A DNA stretch of 64,000 nucleotides. Source: Buxus sempervirens. Its lineage: Eukaryota; Streptophyta; Magnoliopsida; Buxales; Buxaceae. A program made the position numbers and the translations under genes. Shown here piece by piece: positions 10,032-22,100 of the stretch. The stretch spans positions 15,117,402 to 15,181,401 of the forward strand of contig OX387183.1 of NCBI GenBank assembly GCA_947561395.2. Direction: 5' to 3'. Numbering within the stretch: the stretch's first letter is position 1; every line of letters begins with the position of its first letter. Under the pieces are notes generated by a model. It saw only the letters and a program-made list of their open reading frames with translations. It had not been told where the DNA came from and did no database searches.

Positions 10032-11467
10032 ATGCCCTCTTCCCCAAGTCAACCCCTCACGTCCTTACAACTCTCTAGCTTTAGTGAGCCGACTACCAAC
10101 CATCAATCTAGCCCACCCAATCTGGTCCCACTGCCCTCAAACACTTTGTCCACCTCATGTTTGCATGGTTCCAGCCCATGTCGCCTATGCTCTCATCATT
10201 TTATTGAGCCCATGCAGGTTGCAGCAGATGGATCCAGCTTTGATGTTCCTAACTCTAGGCCTGCATCATTGCTGCTAGCCCAAAGCACCAGTGAAGCCCA
10301 ACGTGCCTGTGCAAGTATTGATCCAAGCCCACTGTCTTGCATTCCTTCTTCTGCAGGCCCTTATCTTACTGAAGCCCAACATCCCATGCAACCTAACGAG
10401 CTAGCTACATCTCATGCACCATTGCTTGTACCAACTCAAGCCCAACGTGCATTACCTTCTTCTAGTTCGGCTCATGCTCCAGCATCTTATCAAGATCCAT
10501 CTAATGGTGCCTCTACCACTCAGGCTAATCAGATTATTCCCTCTCATCCAATGATTACCAGGGGTAAAGCCGGCATTTGCCGCTTACGTCACCCTGCCTA
10601 TCTTAGTCAGCATTCCACTGGTCTCTTGCATGCTTTGCTCACTTCCTCTGAGCCTCGAGGGTTCAAATCTGCTGTGAAGCACCCCTCCTGGCTTGCTGCT
10701 ATGGATGACGAAATTAAGGCTCTTCATGACAATTATACTTGGGATCTTGTTCCACGTCCTTCAAATACAAATATTGTGGGTTCGAAATGGGTTTTCCGTA
10801 CAAAATATCTCTCTGATGGATCCATTGATCGTTTTAAAGCTCGTCTTGTCGCCAAAGGCTATACTCAGTTGCCTGGTCTTGATTACACAGACACTTTTAG
10901 CCCTGTTGTCAAGGCTTCCACTGTTCGTGTTGTCTTATCCCTTGCTATTACTCGCAGTTGGGCCCTACGTCAACTTGACGTCAAAAATGCCTTCCTTAAC
11001 GGTATTTTACAAGAGAATGTTCACATGGAGCAGCCTCCTGGTTATATTGATCTCCGGTTTCCTAACCATGTCTGCAAACTCAAGAAAGCACTATATGGGT
11101 TAAAACAGGCCCCTCCTGCCTAGTTTCAACGTTTCAGTTCCTTTTTACTGAAACTTGGTTTTTCTTGCAGTCGTGCTGACACCTCCTTGTTTGTTCTTCA
11201 TCATCAACAACACTTTATTTATCTTCTTTTATATGTTGACGATATCATTCTCACAGGATCTGATTCATCACTTCTCAACAATTTTATTCGGCAGCTTCAT
11301 TCTGAGTTTGCAACAAAAGATTTGGGCTCTCTCAGTTACTTTCTTGGACTTGAAGCCACAACAACTCCGGGTTGTTTATTTCTTAGCCAAACCAAGTATG
11401 CACGTGATGTTCTTGCTCGTGCTCAGCTTTTGGATTGCAAGCCTGTCACCAACCCCATGGTCATTGG
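10032..11467 (+). pseudogene. Copia reverse transcriptase, 5' portion
   Basis: A long frame (10032-11123) carries a Ser/Pro-rich linker and then the RVT_2 domain: [52 protein letters not shown] and [17 protein letters not shown] at 11121-11123 replaces the next expected Trp. Beyond it the catalytic YVDDIIL motif is present (about 11235-11255), followed by FLGLEATTTPGCLFLSQTKY. Homology stops at 11467, exactly where the solo LTR begins, and resumes at 13827. Confidence 0.9.
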
Positions 11468-12214
11468 TGTAAAACCCCGATTTTTGCTAAGGTTTTTTTT
11501 TATTATTTATTATTATTAAAATTTATTATGTGTACATATTAACTTAAGCAGATGCGGGTATATGTAGGGATTTCGGTGGGCGAGCGTACACGGAATCAAT
11601 GATTTTCAAAGGTTATCGAGCGGCAATACGTATGGAAGCGTATGGAAGGTATATATACTAAAAGGGAAATTAGGTCTTTGGTTTTGGAATACTCGTATCG
11701 AATACTTTTGGTAACTGAAGACATTTGGCGATTTGGCGATTTGCGGCTACTGGTGTGGCGATTAGGGTTTCGCTGGGAAGAGACGAGAACCGTGAGAGCT
11801 ACGACTGGATTTGTGGATTCAGTGATCTAGATTACAGAAGGTTTTCCTCCTGCGAACAGGGGATCAGTTCGGCGACATTCGCAGGCACGCAGTCGGAGTC
11901 GGTGATCGGCCGTGGTTTGGAATATCCTTGTGCTGGGATATAAGCGTGCAAGAGGTGAGTAGCATTGTTTTACAACTGAGGATTTGAGTTTATTCGTGAA
12001 TGTATTCTGATGCATGAGTGTTTTCTGAGTTTTCTGGAATAACTTAGTCCGAGCATGAGAGTGAATTATAACTTAAATAGAAATGTGCTTAGATTAAATT
12101 CAAAACTAGTTGGGAAGTATTCTGGGGATATTAGGAGACTACTGGAACAATTACAGACCGAAAAAGATCGGCCAGAGTCGGAGATCTGGAAATAACAGAG
12201 AATCGGAAAACGCA

Positions 12215-12480
12215 GTGAGCATCCGCCCACTTGGCACTCACTGGCGCTCACTTCAGGTAGTAGGCGCACGTTGAATGTACACCATCCACCGGGCTAGCGC
12301 CCACTTGGCGCTCAGCTCGCGCTCACTTAAAACTTATACGCGCTTCTCGCGCGAAGCTGGCGCCCACTTCTCGCCCACTTCTCACCCACTTCGCGCTCAC
12401 TTGAAATCGAGTGGGCGCATACTCAAATTTTTAACCTAGAACTATCCGCCAACCTTGCGCTCAGTTCGGGAAGTGAGCGC
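12215..12480. repeat. GC-rich CGCCCACTT/CGCTCACTT repeat block inside the solo LTR
   Basis: At least ten imperfect copies of a 9-11 bp motif (CGCCCACTT, GCGCTCACTT, GGCGCTCA) occur within about 260 bp of otherwise AT-rich DNA. A similar GCGCCTAGGATCGC-rich block sits at about 62990-63145 in the related inverted LTR. Confidence 0.7.
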
Positions 12481-13091
12481 ATGGTCAAATAAACTTGCCA
12501 AATTGAATTTTTGACTAAACCAAGTGGTTTTTGATGATTTGAGGGTTAAACCACTTAACCAATCATTTGTTTTGGGACTTTGGAACCTATACTACCTATT
12601 CAATTAATAGAGGAAAATTTAGTGGAAATTCTTAAAGGCTCCCAAGGTTAAGTTTAGGTTATTTGTAAGTGATGTACTGGGTACCACAACACTAGGAGTT
12701 CCTAGTTAGTTTCCCCTTTGTTTTTATACACTGTTTTGATTGAGAAATTATTAAATTCTGGTTTCACTTGTTTGGAAAATTCTGAATGTATTGTAAAGAT
12801 TTTCTTGGTATGAATAACTGAGTTTTATTTCCAAATGGCATGTGTTACGAAATTGAGAAAATACTGGAAGTACTTGAGGTACTGTTTGGTCCAGAGGGAC
12901 AGTGGTGAACTGTGATGAGTTATACATGATATGGAATGAATGGTTTTATTTTGATGTTGGAATTGAGATTATACGATGATTTACTGTTTTGGTTTAGCTT
13001 GTCCTGGATCCATGCTTAAGCTTAGTAATGTAATGTTATTGTTGGTTGTTGAAATTGCATGGCCTTGTGTATTGCCACGACCGGTGTAGAG

Positions 13092-13215
13092 CAACCAAAA
13101 ACCCTGAGTAGGCTTGGTTGTCAATGCAGAAACCCGGGTAGTAGGCCTGCCTTAGATGACGAAACCCTGAGTAGGCCGTCATTTCAGAGTTTCCGAAACC
13201 CTGAGTAGGCCGGAA
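13092..13215 (+). repeat. Short tandem repeat (AAACCCTGAGTAGGC unit) in the solo LTR
   Basis: Four imperfect copies, about 30-40 bp apart, each contain (A)AACCCTGAGTAGGC or AACCCGGGTAGTAGGC. A tandem array occurs at the corresponding place in the LTR at 61058-64000. Confidence 0.75.
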
Positions 13216-13826
13216 CTGTGTACATGGAGGTGTGGAGTGTCTACTTGGCATGTTTAATTTATCAACTAAACAATAGTCATGACATTGACCAATCGATATG
13301 TTGCCGTACTTAATTGAGATATGATTTGAACTGATAAATTGGTTTTGGTTTTGAACTTGGAAATGGTGTTAGTTGTTTAATCGTATGGGATGTTTATCGA
13401 TGCATAGTTTGAACTGCGGTTAACTATTTTTGCATGCATATGCTACTCGCTGAGATATTCGTATCTCACTCTGTTGTTTTTGTTTTGTTTTCAGATACTC
13501 GTGGTGAGGCGACTATTGGGGTAGATCTGTCTGAGGCTTATAGGGAGGAAGACTACTATTACCTTCCTTAGACTTGTAGGTTATCTTGTTTCGAATTTTG
13601 AGTAAATTGAATGTTTGAGGTGTAATAAAGTCTATTGGGGTTGTACCATTTGATTTCTAGTTAAGTTTTAAAGTTTAAATTCTTAGATAAAATGAAATTG
13701 TGCACTCTGACATGTTCTAGTTAGATGATTATCCAGCGATCATAAATGATTAAAAATCCTTACCTAACCTCCGTGAGACGTGTTATATCTTTATTGAACA
13801 ACACGGATCCGGGGCGTTACAATTGG

Positions 13827-14514
13827 ACAGCATCTATCTTCCTAAGGCCCTTCCTTTGAAGATATTACTCTTTATCATTCTCTTGTTGGTGCTCTTCAAT
13901 ATCTGACTATCACTCGACTCGATCTTGCTCACTCACTCAACTCGGTTAGCCAGTATTTGCACGCCCCAACCAAGGATCATTTTCAAGCAGTTAAGCGCAT
14001 TTTGCGCTATGTCAAAGGCACTATTCACTTTGGTCTTACTTTTACAACCTCTCCTTCTCTCAATATCACTGCTTACTCAGATGTTGATTGGGCCGGATGT
14101 CCTGATACTCGCCGCTCCACTTCAGGGTATTCAATTTATCTTGGTGAAAATCTAGTTTCCTGGAGTACCAAGAAACAACCTACTGTTTCTCGATCCAGTT
14201 GTGAATCTGAGTATCGTGCTCTTGCTTCTACTGCTGCAGAGGTTCTTTGGTTACAGCATCTTCTTCGTGATCTGCATGTCTCCACATCATCTTGTCCTCT
14301 TCAAATCCGGTTCTCATAAGCGCTCGAAGCATATTGACCTTGATTATCATTTTCTTCGGGAACTTGTAGTTGCTGGCACCATTCGTACACAACATGTACC
14401 CTCATCCTTGCAAATTGCTGATGTGTTCACCAAGAGTGTTTCTCGGTCTCTCTTTGTCTTCTTCAGATCCAAGCTTCACGTTTGCTCTAATCCCACGCTT
14501 AGCTTGTGGAGGGG
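13827..14514 (+). pseudogene. Copia reverse transcriptase end and RNase H
   Basis: This continues the copia pol after the solo LTR: LYHSLVGALQYLTITRLDLA, HAPTKDHFQAVKRILRYVKG and then RNase H motifs SDVDWAGCPDTRRSTSGY, SWSTKKQPTVSRSS, CESEYRALASTAAEVLWLQ and HIDLDYHFLRELV. A TAA at about 13844-13846 interrupts the frame, and another frame change lies near 14310. The purine-rich tract GTGGAGGGG ends at 14514, next to the right LTR. Confidence 0.9.
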
Positions 14515-14719
14515 TTTTGAGGATTCTCCAGAATCATCTCCTGATTCTTAGCAATCCTCCTTTCAATTACAGTTTACCTAAACTATAGTAACTATTCATT
14601 GATTGTAGAGATATTATTATTGTTTCCTTCGTACTGTAAAGCTATACATGTAAACATCTCTCTATAAATAAAATATACGCTCCACCCTTAAAGGTGTGGT
14701 GGTTTCACAAACCTTCTCA
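14515..14719 (+). repeat. Copia 3' LTR
   Basis: 205 bp, 8 mismatches to the 5' LTR by eye. It starts TTTTGAGGATT (second base mutated from G) and ends ACCTTCTCA, and is followed by the target duplication TCCAC at 14720-14724. Confidence 0.95.
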
Positions 14720-14724
14720 TCCAC

Positions 14725-16122
14725 TATTCAGAAGAAATACAAAGGACTCTCACACACACCCTGATAACCCAACGAACACTGCGCGTTTTCAATCTGGATT
14801 GGGGAATGATTTTGAACTCAATGGAAAGGCCTAGTTAGAGGCATTTTAGGCATTTTAGGCATTTGAGGCATTTCTTTCTTTCTCTTCCTCAATAGTTCTA
14901 CAATATGGGCTGACAGTAGAAAGGGAAGTGATATGCTACCTGAAATCATATATATTAGACTAATATATATGATTTTCATTCTGCCTAGCCATTCACTGCA
15001 CAAATAAATTGGAGAAACTTGTTGGTCTTCTCCAATTTTGAGGGAAACTCCATTTCAGCAAGTAGGATGTGTTTGAGGGAAACTCCATTTCGGTGAATGA
15101 CAATTAGATAGAAATGGGAGGAAGGCGTTTGACCTCCATTTCAGTGAATGACATACCCTTAATTAACCATCTTATTCCCATTTTGAGGGAAACTCCATTT
15201 CAAGAGCTATCTCAAGGCATTTGATGCACGAAGTTATTCACGGAATTAAGTAGGGCTTTGAGCTTTGATTTGAAGTTATTCACTGCACGAACAGATTGGA
15301 GAAATCATATACTCTCAGCTTTGATTCGGCCAAGAACTTAAGTTGTTCATTCAAAACTTCCATTTCTTAAAGATAAAACTATGAGTACTCAGAGTAGGCC
15401 TTCGATTGCGCAGAGAAATACGAAGAGATGTGCAGAGAAATAGAGAGATGGGAGAAAAAGAGAGAGAGCGATGAGATTGGGACCTTAGCATTGAGCAGAT
15501 TAACAAAAAGAAAATTACAAAAACGCCATCCAATAAGCGTTAGAGCAGCTACTGTCATCCGCTTCTCCTTCCGGGTCCTCTTACTCTACTCTTGATGGAT
15601 AAGGGATTATCTAATTATTGTTACCAAACAAATTTTTAACTTAAAAAGGTACTTTAATAATTTAAAAGCTAAAATAAACACTTAAGTAAGCAATCCCAAA
15701 TACAACCCAGGATTATGTTTAGAATTGCATTTCATAAATACTTATTTTTCAAAAAGTAAAAGTACATTTAGTTAATCATTTGTAAAGTTTTTATTTATTT
15801 ATTTTTTTCTTCTTAATTGACCAAACAAGTGAGAAACTGTTTCTTTTTTTTTTTTTTTTGCAAATTTTTTTTTTAAAATGTATTTTTTTTCTTTTTGCTT
15901 TTTTAACTTTTGACAAAGGTTGAAGCAAATCCAAAGCCACTGAATTGATTCAGATTTCCAATCCAAACTCGAACCGGACCAATGTTGGTTCGAACCAGTT
16001 TCGTGTTGAACCGATTCTGGGTGACGGAGCGATAACACTGAGCTTATAACATCCGGCCTTAAATCTGATTAAACTTCCCGGGCGAGTGTGACTGAGTAAT
16101 ACTTTTTCGGTTTCCACAGGAT
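14725..16122. other. Spacer upstream of eIF3e; short repeats only
   Basis: No coding gene is seen. The motif TGAGGGAAACTCCATTTC recurs at about 15039, 15073 and 15184. Around 15600-15710 is a TIR-like end (ACCAAACAAATTTTT with AAGCAATCCCAAATACAACC). Long T-runs occur at 15790-15900. The last few hundred bases should contain the eIF3e promoter; I saw no clear TATA box. Confidence 0.4.
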
Positions 16123-16130
16123 TAGGGTTT
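16123..16130 (+). promoter_or_regulatory. Telo-box (TAGGGTTT) in eIF3e leader
   Basis: TAGGGTTT lies 16 bp before the eIF3e start codon. Telo-boxes (AAACCCTA in either orientation) are common in promoters and leaders of plant translation-machinery genes, which fits the downstream gene. That it works here is inferred. Confidence 0.5.
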
Positions 16131-16145
16131 GCGTCGCTTGCAGCC

Positions 16146-19100
16146 ATGGCGAGCTACGATCTCACTCGAAGAATCGCGCCTCAACTGGATCGCCATCTCG
16201 TCTTCCCTCTGTTGGAGTTCTTGCAAGAGCGACAGCTTTACCCCGATGATGAGATCTTGAAAGCGAAGATCGAGCTCCTTAACCAGACGAACATGGTCGA
16301 CTACGCCATGGACATCCATAAGAGCCTTTACCACACTGAAGATGTTCCTCAAGGTTGGTTCGACCTTTCCCGCATTCTTATGTTCTGGACTTGGCTCTTG
16401 TTTCTGTACTAGTTGTTGGTGTTCCGTGTTTTTTTTAGGGTTTAAGGTTTTGAATTGTGTTTTTTATTGGTAGATATGACTGATAGACGAGCGGAGGTCG
16501 TTGCCAGATTGAAGACGCTTGAAGAGGACGCGGCGCCGTTGATATCGTTTCTTCAGAACCCTAATTCCGTTCAGGAACTCCGAGCTGATAAGCAGTACAA
16601 TCTCCAGATGCTGAGAGACCGTTACCAGGTGTAACTGTAAACTTGTGTGATTCTCTTATGTAGTTGTTTCTGCTAGGACTTTGATGCAACTGAAATGTAA
16701 ATGTTGTTTGAAGCTTTATACCTGCATTCTCTGATGTTTCTTTTTTTCAATAATAATGCATTGTACACGGTCTTTTCCTTTCCTTCTTTGACAAGAAGAG
16801 AAGCAAGCATGATTTTCAACTTTGAGTGAATATATCATGTATAATACCTTTTTCTCCAACAAGCCTGTAAGAATTAGTAGATCATAGTCATGTATCTGTG
16901 TTAAAGTTAGTACTTTTTTTTTTTTTGAATAAATATAAAACATTGGGTGACTGTGACTAATGAAATGAATGAATTTTAAAAAAGCAGATTGGTCCGGATC
17001 AGATAGAGGCACTATATCAGTTTGCTAAATTTCAATTTGAATGTGGAAACTACTCTGCTGCTGCTGATTATCTGTATCAGTATAGAGCTTTATGCACAAA
17101 CAGTGACAGAAGTTTGAGTGCGCTTTGGGGAAAGCTAGCTGCAGAGATTCTGATGCAAAACTGGGACATTGCTCTTGAAGAGCTTAATAGGCTGAAAGAA
17201 ATAATTGATTCTAAGGTCTGTTGCAGACACTCATTTCTGAATCTGTTTGTAAAAACATTTGATTGTATTTTATTTTCCTATCTGATGTGTTTATTAATTG
17301 TGATCTTATGTTGCAGAATTTTTCATCACCACTGAATCAATTGCAAAGTAGAATATGGCTTATGCATTGGAGCCTTTTCATCTTTTTCAACCATGACAAC
17401 GGCAGAACTCAGATCATTGACTTATTCAATCTTGAAAAGTTAGTCATCTAACTCTCTTTTTTTTTATTTAATTGATTTGGTGAAGTGGGTAGCTATAGAT
17501 TAATGTATGAGGAAAACATTTTGGTAGCTGCCCAATGTATAATGTGAACTCAAATAAAGAGCATCTGTACACAGGGCATATACACTTTTTTTTCCTGAGT
17601 GAAACCTGCAACACTCTTGACGAAACAAAAAAAGCCCTTACAGAAAGGTGCAGTAAGTAGCTTATAAGTTATAACTCCCATAATGAGTCTTACAAGGGTC
17701 CTGAGACACATAAGAAAGAAGAAAATGTGATGATTATAATTCTGGAAGAGCATTATCCCAGTGTCATACTGCATACACCATTGGTTTTGTGACTGTGTTG
17801 TAGTTATTCTCCACACCACTTTTTTCCTTTTCAGGTGATCCAACAGATGGCTGCTGGTTACATATCCCACAGCAAAGCCCTTTAGTCCTGCCTATCTACT
17901 ACCCTAACAGCAAAGGGATATAAATATTATATTCGTGCTAAATCAAACTTAAAATTGATCAAGAAATGCACTTTATTATCACGTATGAGTGGCCACTGGA
18001 GTTGGGCCATCATGCATGTTCCATGTGGTTACAAACTGTGTGACAATCACAAGGGAGTGTGTATGTATGGTTTAAAAGAGCTATGATCAGTGCCATTCTT
18101 CTGTACACATCTCTTTCTAGATGCATACATGATTTTCTTGTTATATGATGCTCTTTCTAGTGAATTCACCAGGACCAGAAGAAAAATACACGTATTTATG
18201 TGCCATTTTAGTTGATACCGCAGCTATTGATTACTTCTGAATCTGTTGTTTGTTTGCATAACTAACTAGAGAGGTAATCCTGGAATTGATCCGTATAATG
18301 CACCATAATATTTTTTATAGCAGCTGAGTGTGCTTTTTTTTCCCGATGTCATTTCTGTTGTTTCTCTAATCATCATTGTGTCTCATTGGTGCTATCAAGG
18401 TAATCTTTAATTGGAGTTGATATTTCCTATTCCTACAGTGTATGGTTTGGTTTTCCTTCTTCCTTTTTGATTGATGAAAGATTATATGATTGGTGCTTTG
18501 TTATTAACTTTTGTTTTGTTTTCTTTTTTTTTTAAATGTCTTGTGTAACTTGATTCTTTAATTTTATTATGTATCATATGATTTGTAGATTATTTCGTTT
18601 TGTGCTTTTGCCTTTATTAAAGAATGTCAGAACATAAAAATTTTCAGGTATTTAAATGCCATTCAGACGAATGCACCACATCTTTTACGTTACTTGGCCA
18701 CTGCATTCATTGTTAACAAAAGGAGGAGACCTCAGTTTAAAGATTTTATCAAAGTTGTCCAGCAAGAACAGTACTCATATAAAGATCCCATCACGGAGTT
18801 CTTAGCCTGTGTATATGTCAATTATGACTTCGAAGCTGCACAAAAGAAGATGAGAGAGTGTGAAGCAGTAAGTTTTTTCATCTTAGTTTAGCTGGATTGA
18901 ATTGTTCTGTTGACACTAGTCGTGTATCCTAAATTATGTTTCCTTATTGCACATTATATTCGGTTTTTAAGGTTTAGATACCTCATGAAACTGTTGTTGC
19001 TACACTTTCTTTTTTTTTTTTAAGCATTCTGATAAAAATGTCTTTATACTCAAAAAACCACCATTTCTAACCCTTGCCTAGCTCCCTATTACTTCTTTAT

Positions 19101-22100
19101 CTTCTACTTGATCCTTATTCACATAATTCTGAACTTTTATCTGCATCTTCGTTGTTCAGACTACTGTGTTTTAGCCCGAGATACTTGTGGGAGGCATGTG
19201 TATTGTGCATATACATAATAATGAATACAGAGACTTGAATAGAGCTGCCAAACTGATACCTTTTTTTTTTAAGGACAGAAAGCAATTACAAATATTTCAA
19301 AAAGGCTAAATAACGCTTAAAATATCAATTGCCTCGACATATTTCAAGGATGGTTTTGGAAACACAAATTGTAGATTTTTGGCATGCTTCCTTGGATGTG
19401 CGCTTCCCTTTGTTTAAGGTATATTTTAGATGCGTTCAAATCCTCTATGGATGAGCCTGTAAAGGTGCCTGTCTGTAGCCAACAGCTCGTTGCGGCAATA
19501 AAAAAAAGGGAAAATTTAGATTTCAATGGAGAGAGAGAACGAAAAGGCAAGACTCGAGTGGGTTGCTGATGTATCAACTCACTGAGGACTACGGATAGCA
19601 CCTTTAATGGGCTCATCTGGAGAAGATTTGAATACATATTATATTGCCTCTGTAATAGCAATAATATTATGTTGGTAGTTAATAGTTTTGGTACTACTTA
19701 TTCATCCACGGGTTGCAAGGCCTCACTATCCTTTCCTAAGATTGTAAATATATGGTAAACAGGATGGGTTGTGTTTGGAAATTCTTATAAAATATTTTTT
19801 ATTGCAAATTGCTCGGTACTCTTTTGTTTTACGTCTTTGTTTACTCATAGAATTCAATGTGTGATAACTCAACACATGAAAATTTATCTTAGCATCATAA
19901 TCTGTTGGTAACTGCTTGAAATTTTTTTTCTTTTTCTTTTTTGAAGATTTGTGTGGTCGCTGCTAGACATGAGTTTTGTCATTTATCTGGATATATACAC
20001 TGATCCATTATTTCTTGCAAATATGTTCTCAATTTGGTTGGATATATGATCCATTTACAAGTTTGAGGCCTGCCTTCTTTGGCTGCTTCTGCAATTTTCT
20101 GTCACAAGTGTGACCACCCTCTGTCACATCAAAAGATTTTATAAGCAAAGCTTATTGGTTTCCTTTCCTTGGAAAGCTTTCCTTTTTTCGGTTGTTTATC
20201 AAGACTTTCGATTGTAGAAATGGATAAGAGCCTTTAAGATACAAGTATGGTGAGGAAATGATATCAAGTTTTAAGATAATGGGTTGATCCATGTGGATCC
20301 TTGAACATAATAACAAGGGAAACAGGACACATGCCTTTCTAAATCTTATGGACTAGATTTCCTTTTCTGCTATCCAAGCTGAGGACAACGAGACGTAGAC
20401 TGGGTTATAATCGTTTTATAGTGGTTGAAGTGGTAAACCTTGTGATTGTGAGTCGTTGTGCTTTCGTCTTAGTTAATACAGATTTGGAAATTCTCCATGT
20501 CTAAGTGCCTTGCATAATAAATGGTCTTTTTTCCTAGTTATTTTACTTTCAAATTCATAAATTTTCTTCTATTGTGTTCCTCTTTATGGACATGCTTCCG
20601 TGTCCCTCTTTTCTTTCTTGTTTTCCTTTTGTTCCTTTTTTTTTTCTTTTTAACTCTTCACATAACTAGGTGTTCAAAATGTCAAATGTTCAATAACCAA
20701 GAAGCAGTTCTGGACACCAGTCATATGTTCATCAACAGTGCCTCCCAAGTCCCAACCAGCCGAAGCTTGTAGCTTTTCACCATTTTCATTTTTTGAATCA
20801 CTATATAAACTCTAATAAGAACCAAATAAGAGCCAGGTTCTTGAAAAGGATTTGAAGAAATAACAACTTATGCCTGTCTGGCATAATCTTCTCCTTGTCT
20901 AGGCCTGGGATCAGAAAGCGAATGCAAAAACTGGCTGCTCTTCTTAAGTTTGAGACAAATGAATTTAGAGCATTGAATAGAAAATATAATTTTTAACATT
21001 CCCATGTCCGTTTATGATGTTGTTTTATGCTCTTTATAGTTGCTGCATTTAAATATGTATAATGTATTCTGATCATGGTGTCAGTTCTGCAGTTAATATT
21101 GAATGATCCCTTCCTTGGCAAACGGGTTGAAGAAGGGAATTTTTCTGTTGTACCCTTAAGGGATGAATTCCTTGAAAATGCTAGACTCTTTATTTTTGAG
21201 ACCTACTGCCGAATACATCGATGCATTGACATGGGGTACATTTCTCCTTCCTCACCCAGAGTTTGAATTACTCATATTTTCTGTATATTTTATGAGTCTT
21301 CCCTTCACTAATTCTCTTCACATGTGTATGTGTTCTTTATACTCCATGTGATATTTTATTCGGGCAACAATCTTGACTTCTCAATCTATTTTCAACTTCC
21401 TGAAAAATTCTTTTGAAACAAACAAAATCTTTCTTTCTAAAATTATAATTTCCATCATGCTTGATACACATCTGGAGCAGTGTTGAAGACATTTATTTAT
21501 TTATTTTATTTTTTTTGAGGAATAGTTTTGAACAAAAAAGTATGTGATTATATTTGAAAATGACTCCCATGGACGCTATTATTGTGTTCTGTAATTGTTT
21601 CTTAAATTGGAATTTTGAGTTGAGTTATATGCTCATTTGGAATTTAGTATGTCTCTTCATGCATTTCGGAGACCTATAATGGTCTCTGTTCTATTCCTAT
21701 ACTACCTGATCTTGTCAAGTTCTTGTGGATTATTTCAATTTATAAGGATAGATGCTGCTGTAAATGATTTTTCTACACGTTATGGCACAAACATCATTTA
21801 GCAACAGTTTTAAATACCTTACTCGTTAGTTTAGAATCCTTAACATCACAGGAGTTGAGAGCTGCACAAGCCTGTGTTTTTGGGGCATGCAAAGCTTATG
21901 CCTCGAGGCCTGCCTCAGGGCAAGGTTTTAGAAAAACAGGTCAAGGCTTAAAGTGTGAGGTCCTTTCCTTAAGATGTTCAGCCTGTGATGCTTTTGATGT
22001 CAAGTGTTAGGCTTATCTGAGTGGTAGGATTATGCTCATACTTTTTCTGAAGCTTTTCCCCCACAAAGCAATGAAAATAAGGATCGTATGACAAAAACCA

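Larger units (their letters stand above)
11463..13826 (+). mobile_element. Solo LTR (2354 bp) with 5-bp target duplication, nested in the copia element
   Basis: The LTR spans 11468-13821, starts TGTAAAACCCCG and ends GGGGCGTTACA. It is flanked by ATTGG at 11463-11467 and 13822-13826. Excluding one ATTGG and the LTR restores continuity of the copia RT coding similarity. No gag or pol is present. Length, TG/CA ends and TSD fit a solo LTR, probably of a Ty3/gypsy family, though the family is inferred. Internal features include a TATA-like run near 11648, a CGCCCACTTGGCGCTCA-rich block (about 12215-12480) and about four copies of an AAACCCTGAGTAGGC repeat (about 13098-13215). Confidence 0.85.
7671..14719 (+). 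mobile_element. Complete but decayed Ty1/copia LTR retrotransposon with nested solo LTR
   Basis: Paired 205-bp LTRs (7671-7875 and 14515-14719) are flanked by the 5-bp target duplication TCCAC (7666-7670 and 14720-14724). A primer-binding site follows the left LTR, and the purine tract GTGGAGGGG ends at 14514. Domain order is gag, protease, integrase, reverse transcriptase, RNase H, which is diagnostic of Ty1/copia. By eye the LTRs differ at 8 of 205 positions, including G to T at LTR base 2 of the right copy. Coding frames carry frameshifts and stops, and the reverse transcriptase is split at 11467 by a solo LTR. Without that insert the element is about 4.7 kb, normal for copia. Confidence 0.95.

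Noticed and set aside
19384-19661. Frames on both strands in eIF3e intron 5 (61 and 105 residues)
   Set aside because: They lie inside a well-supported intron with no domain similarity.
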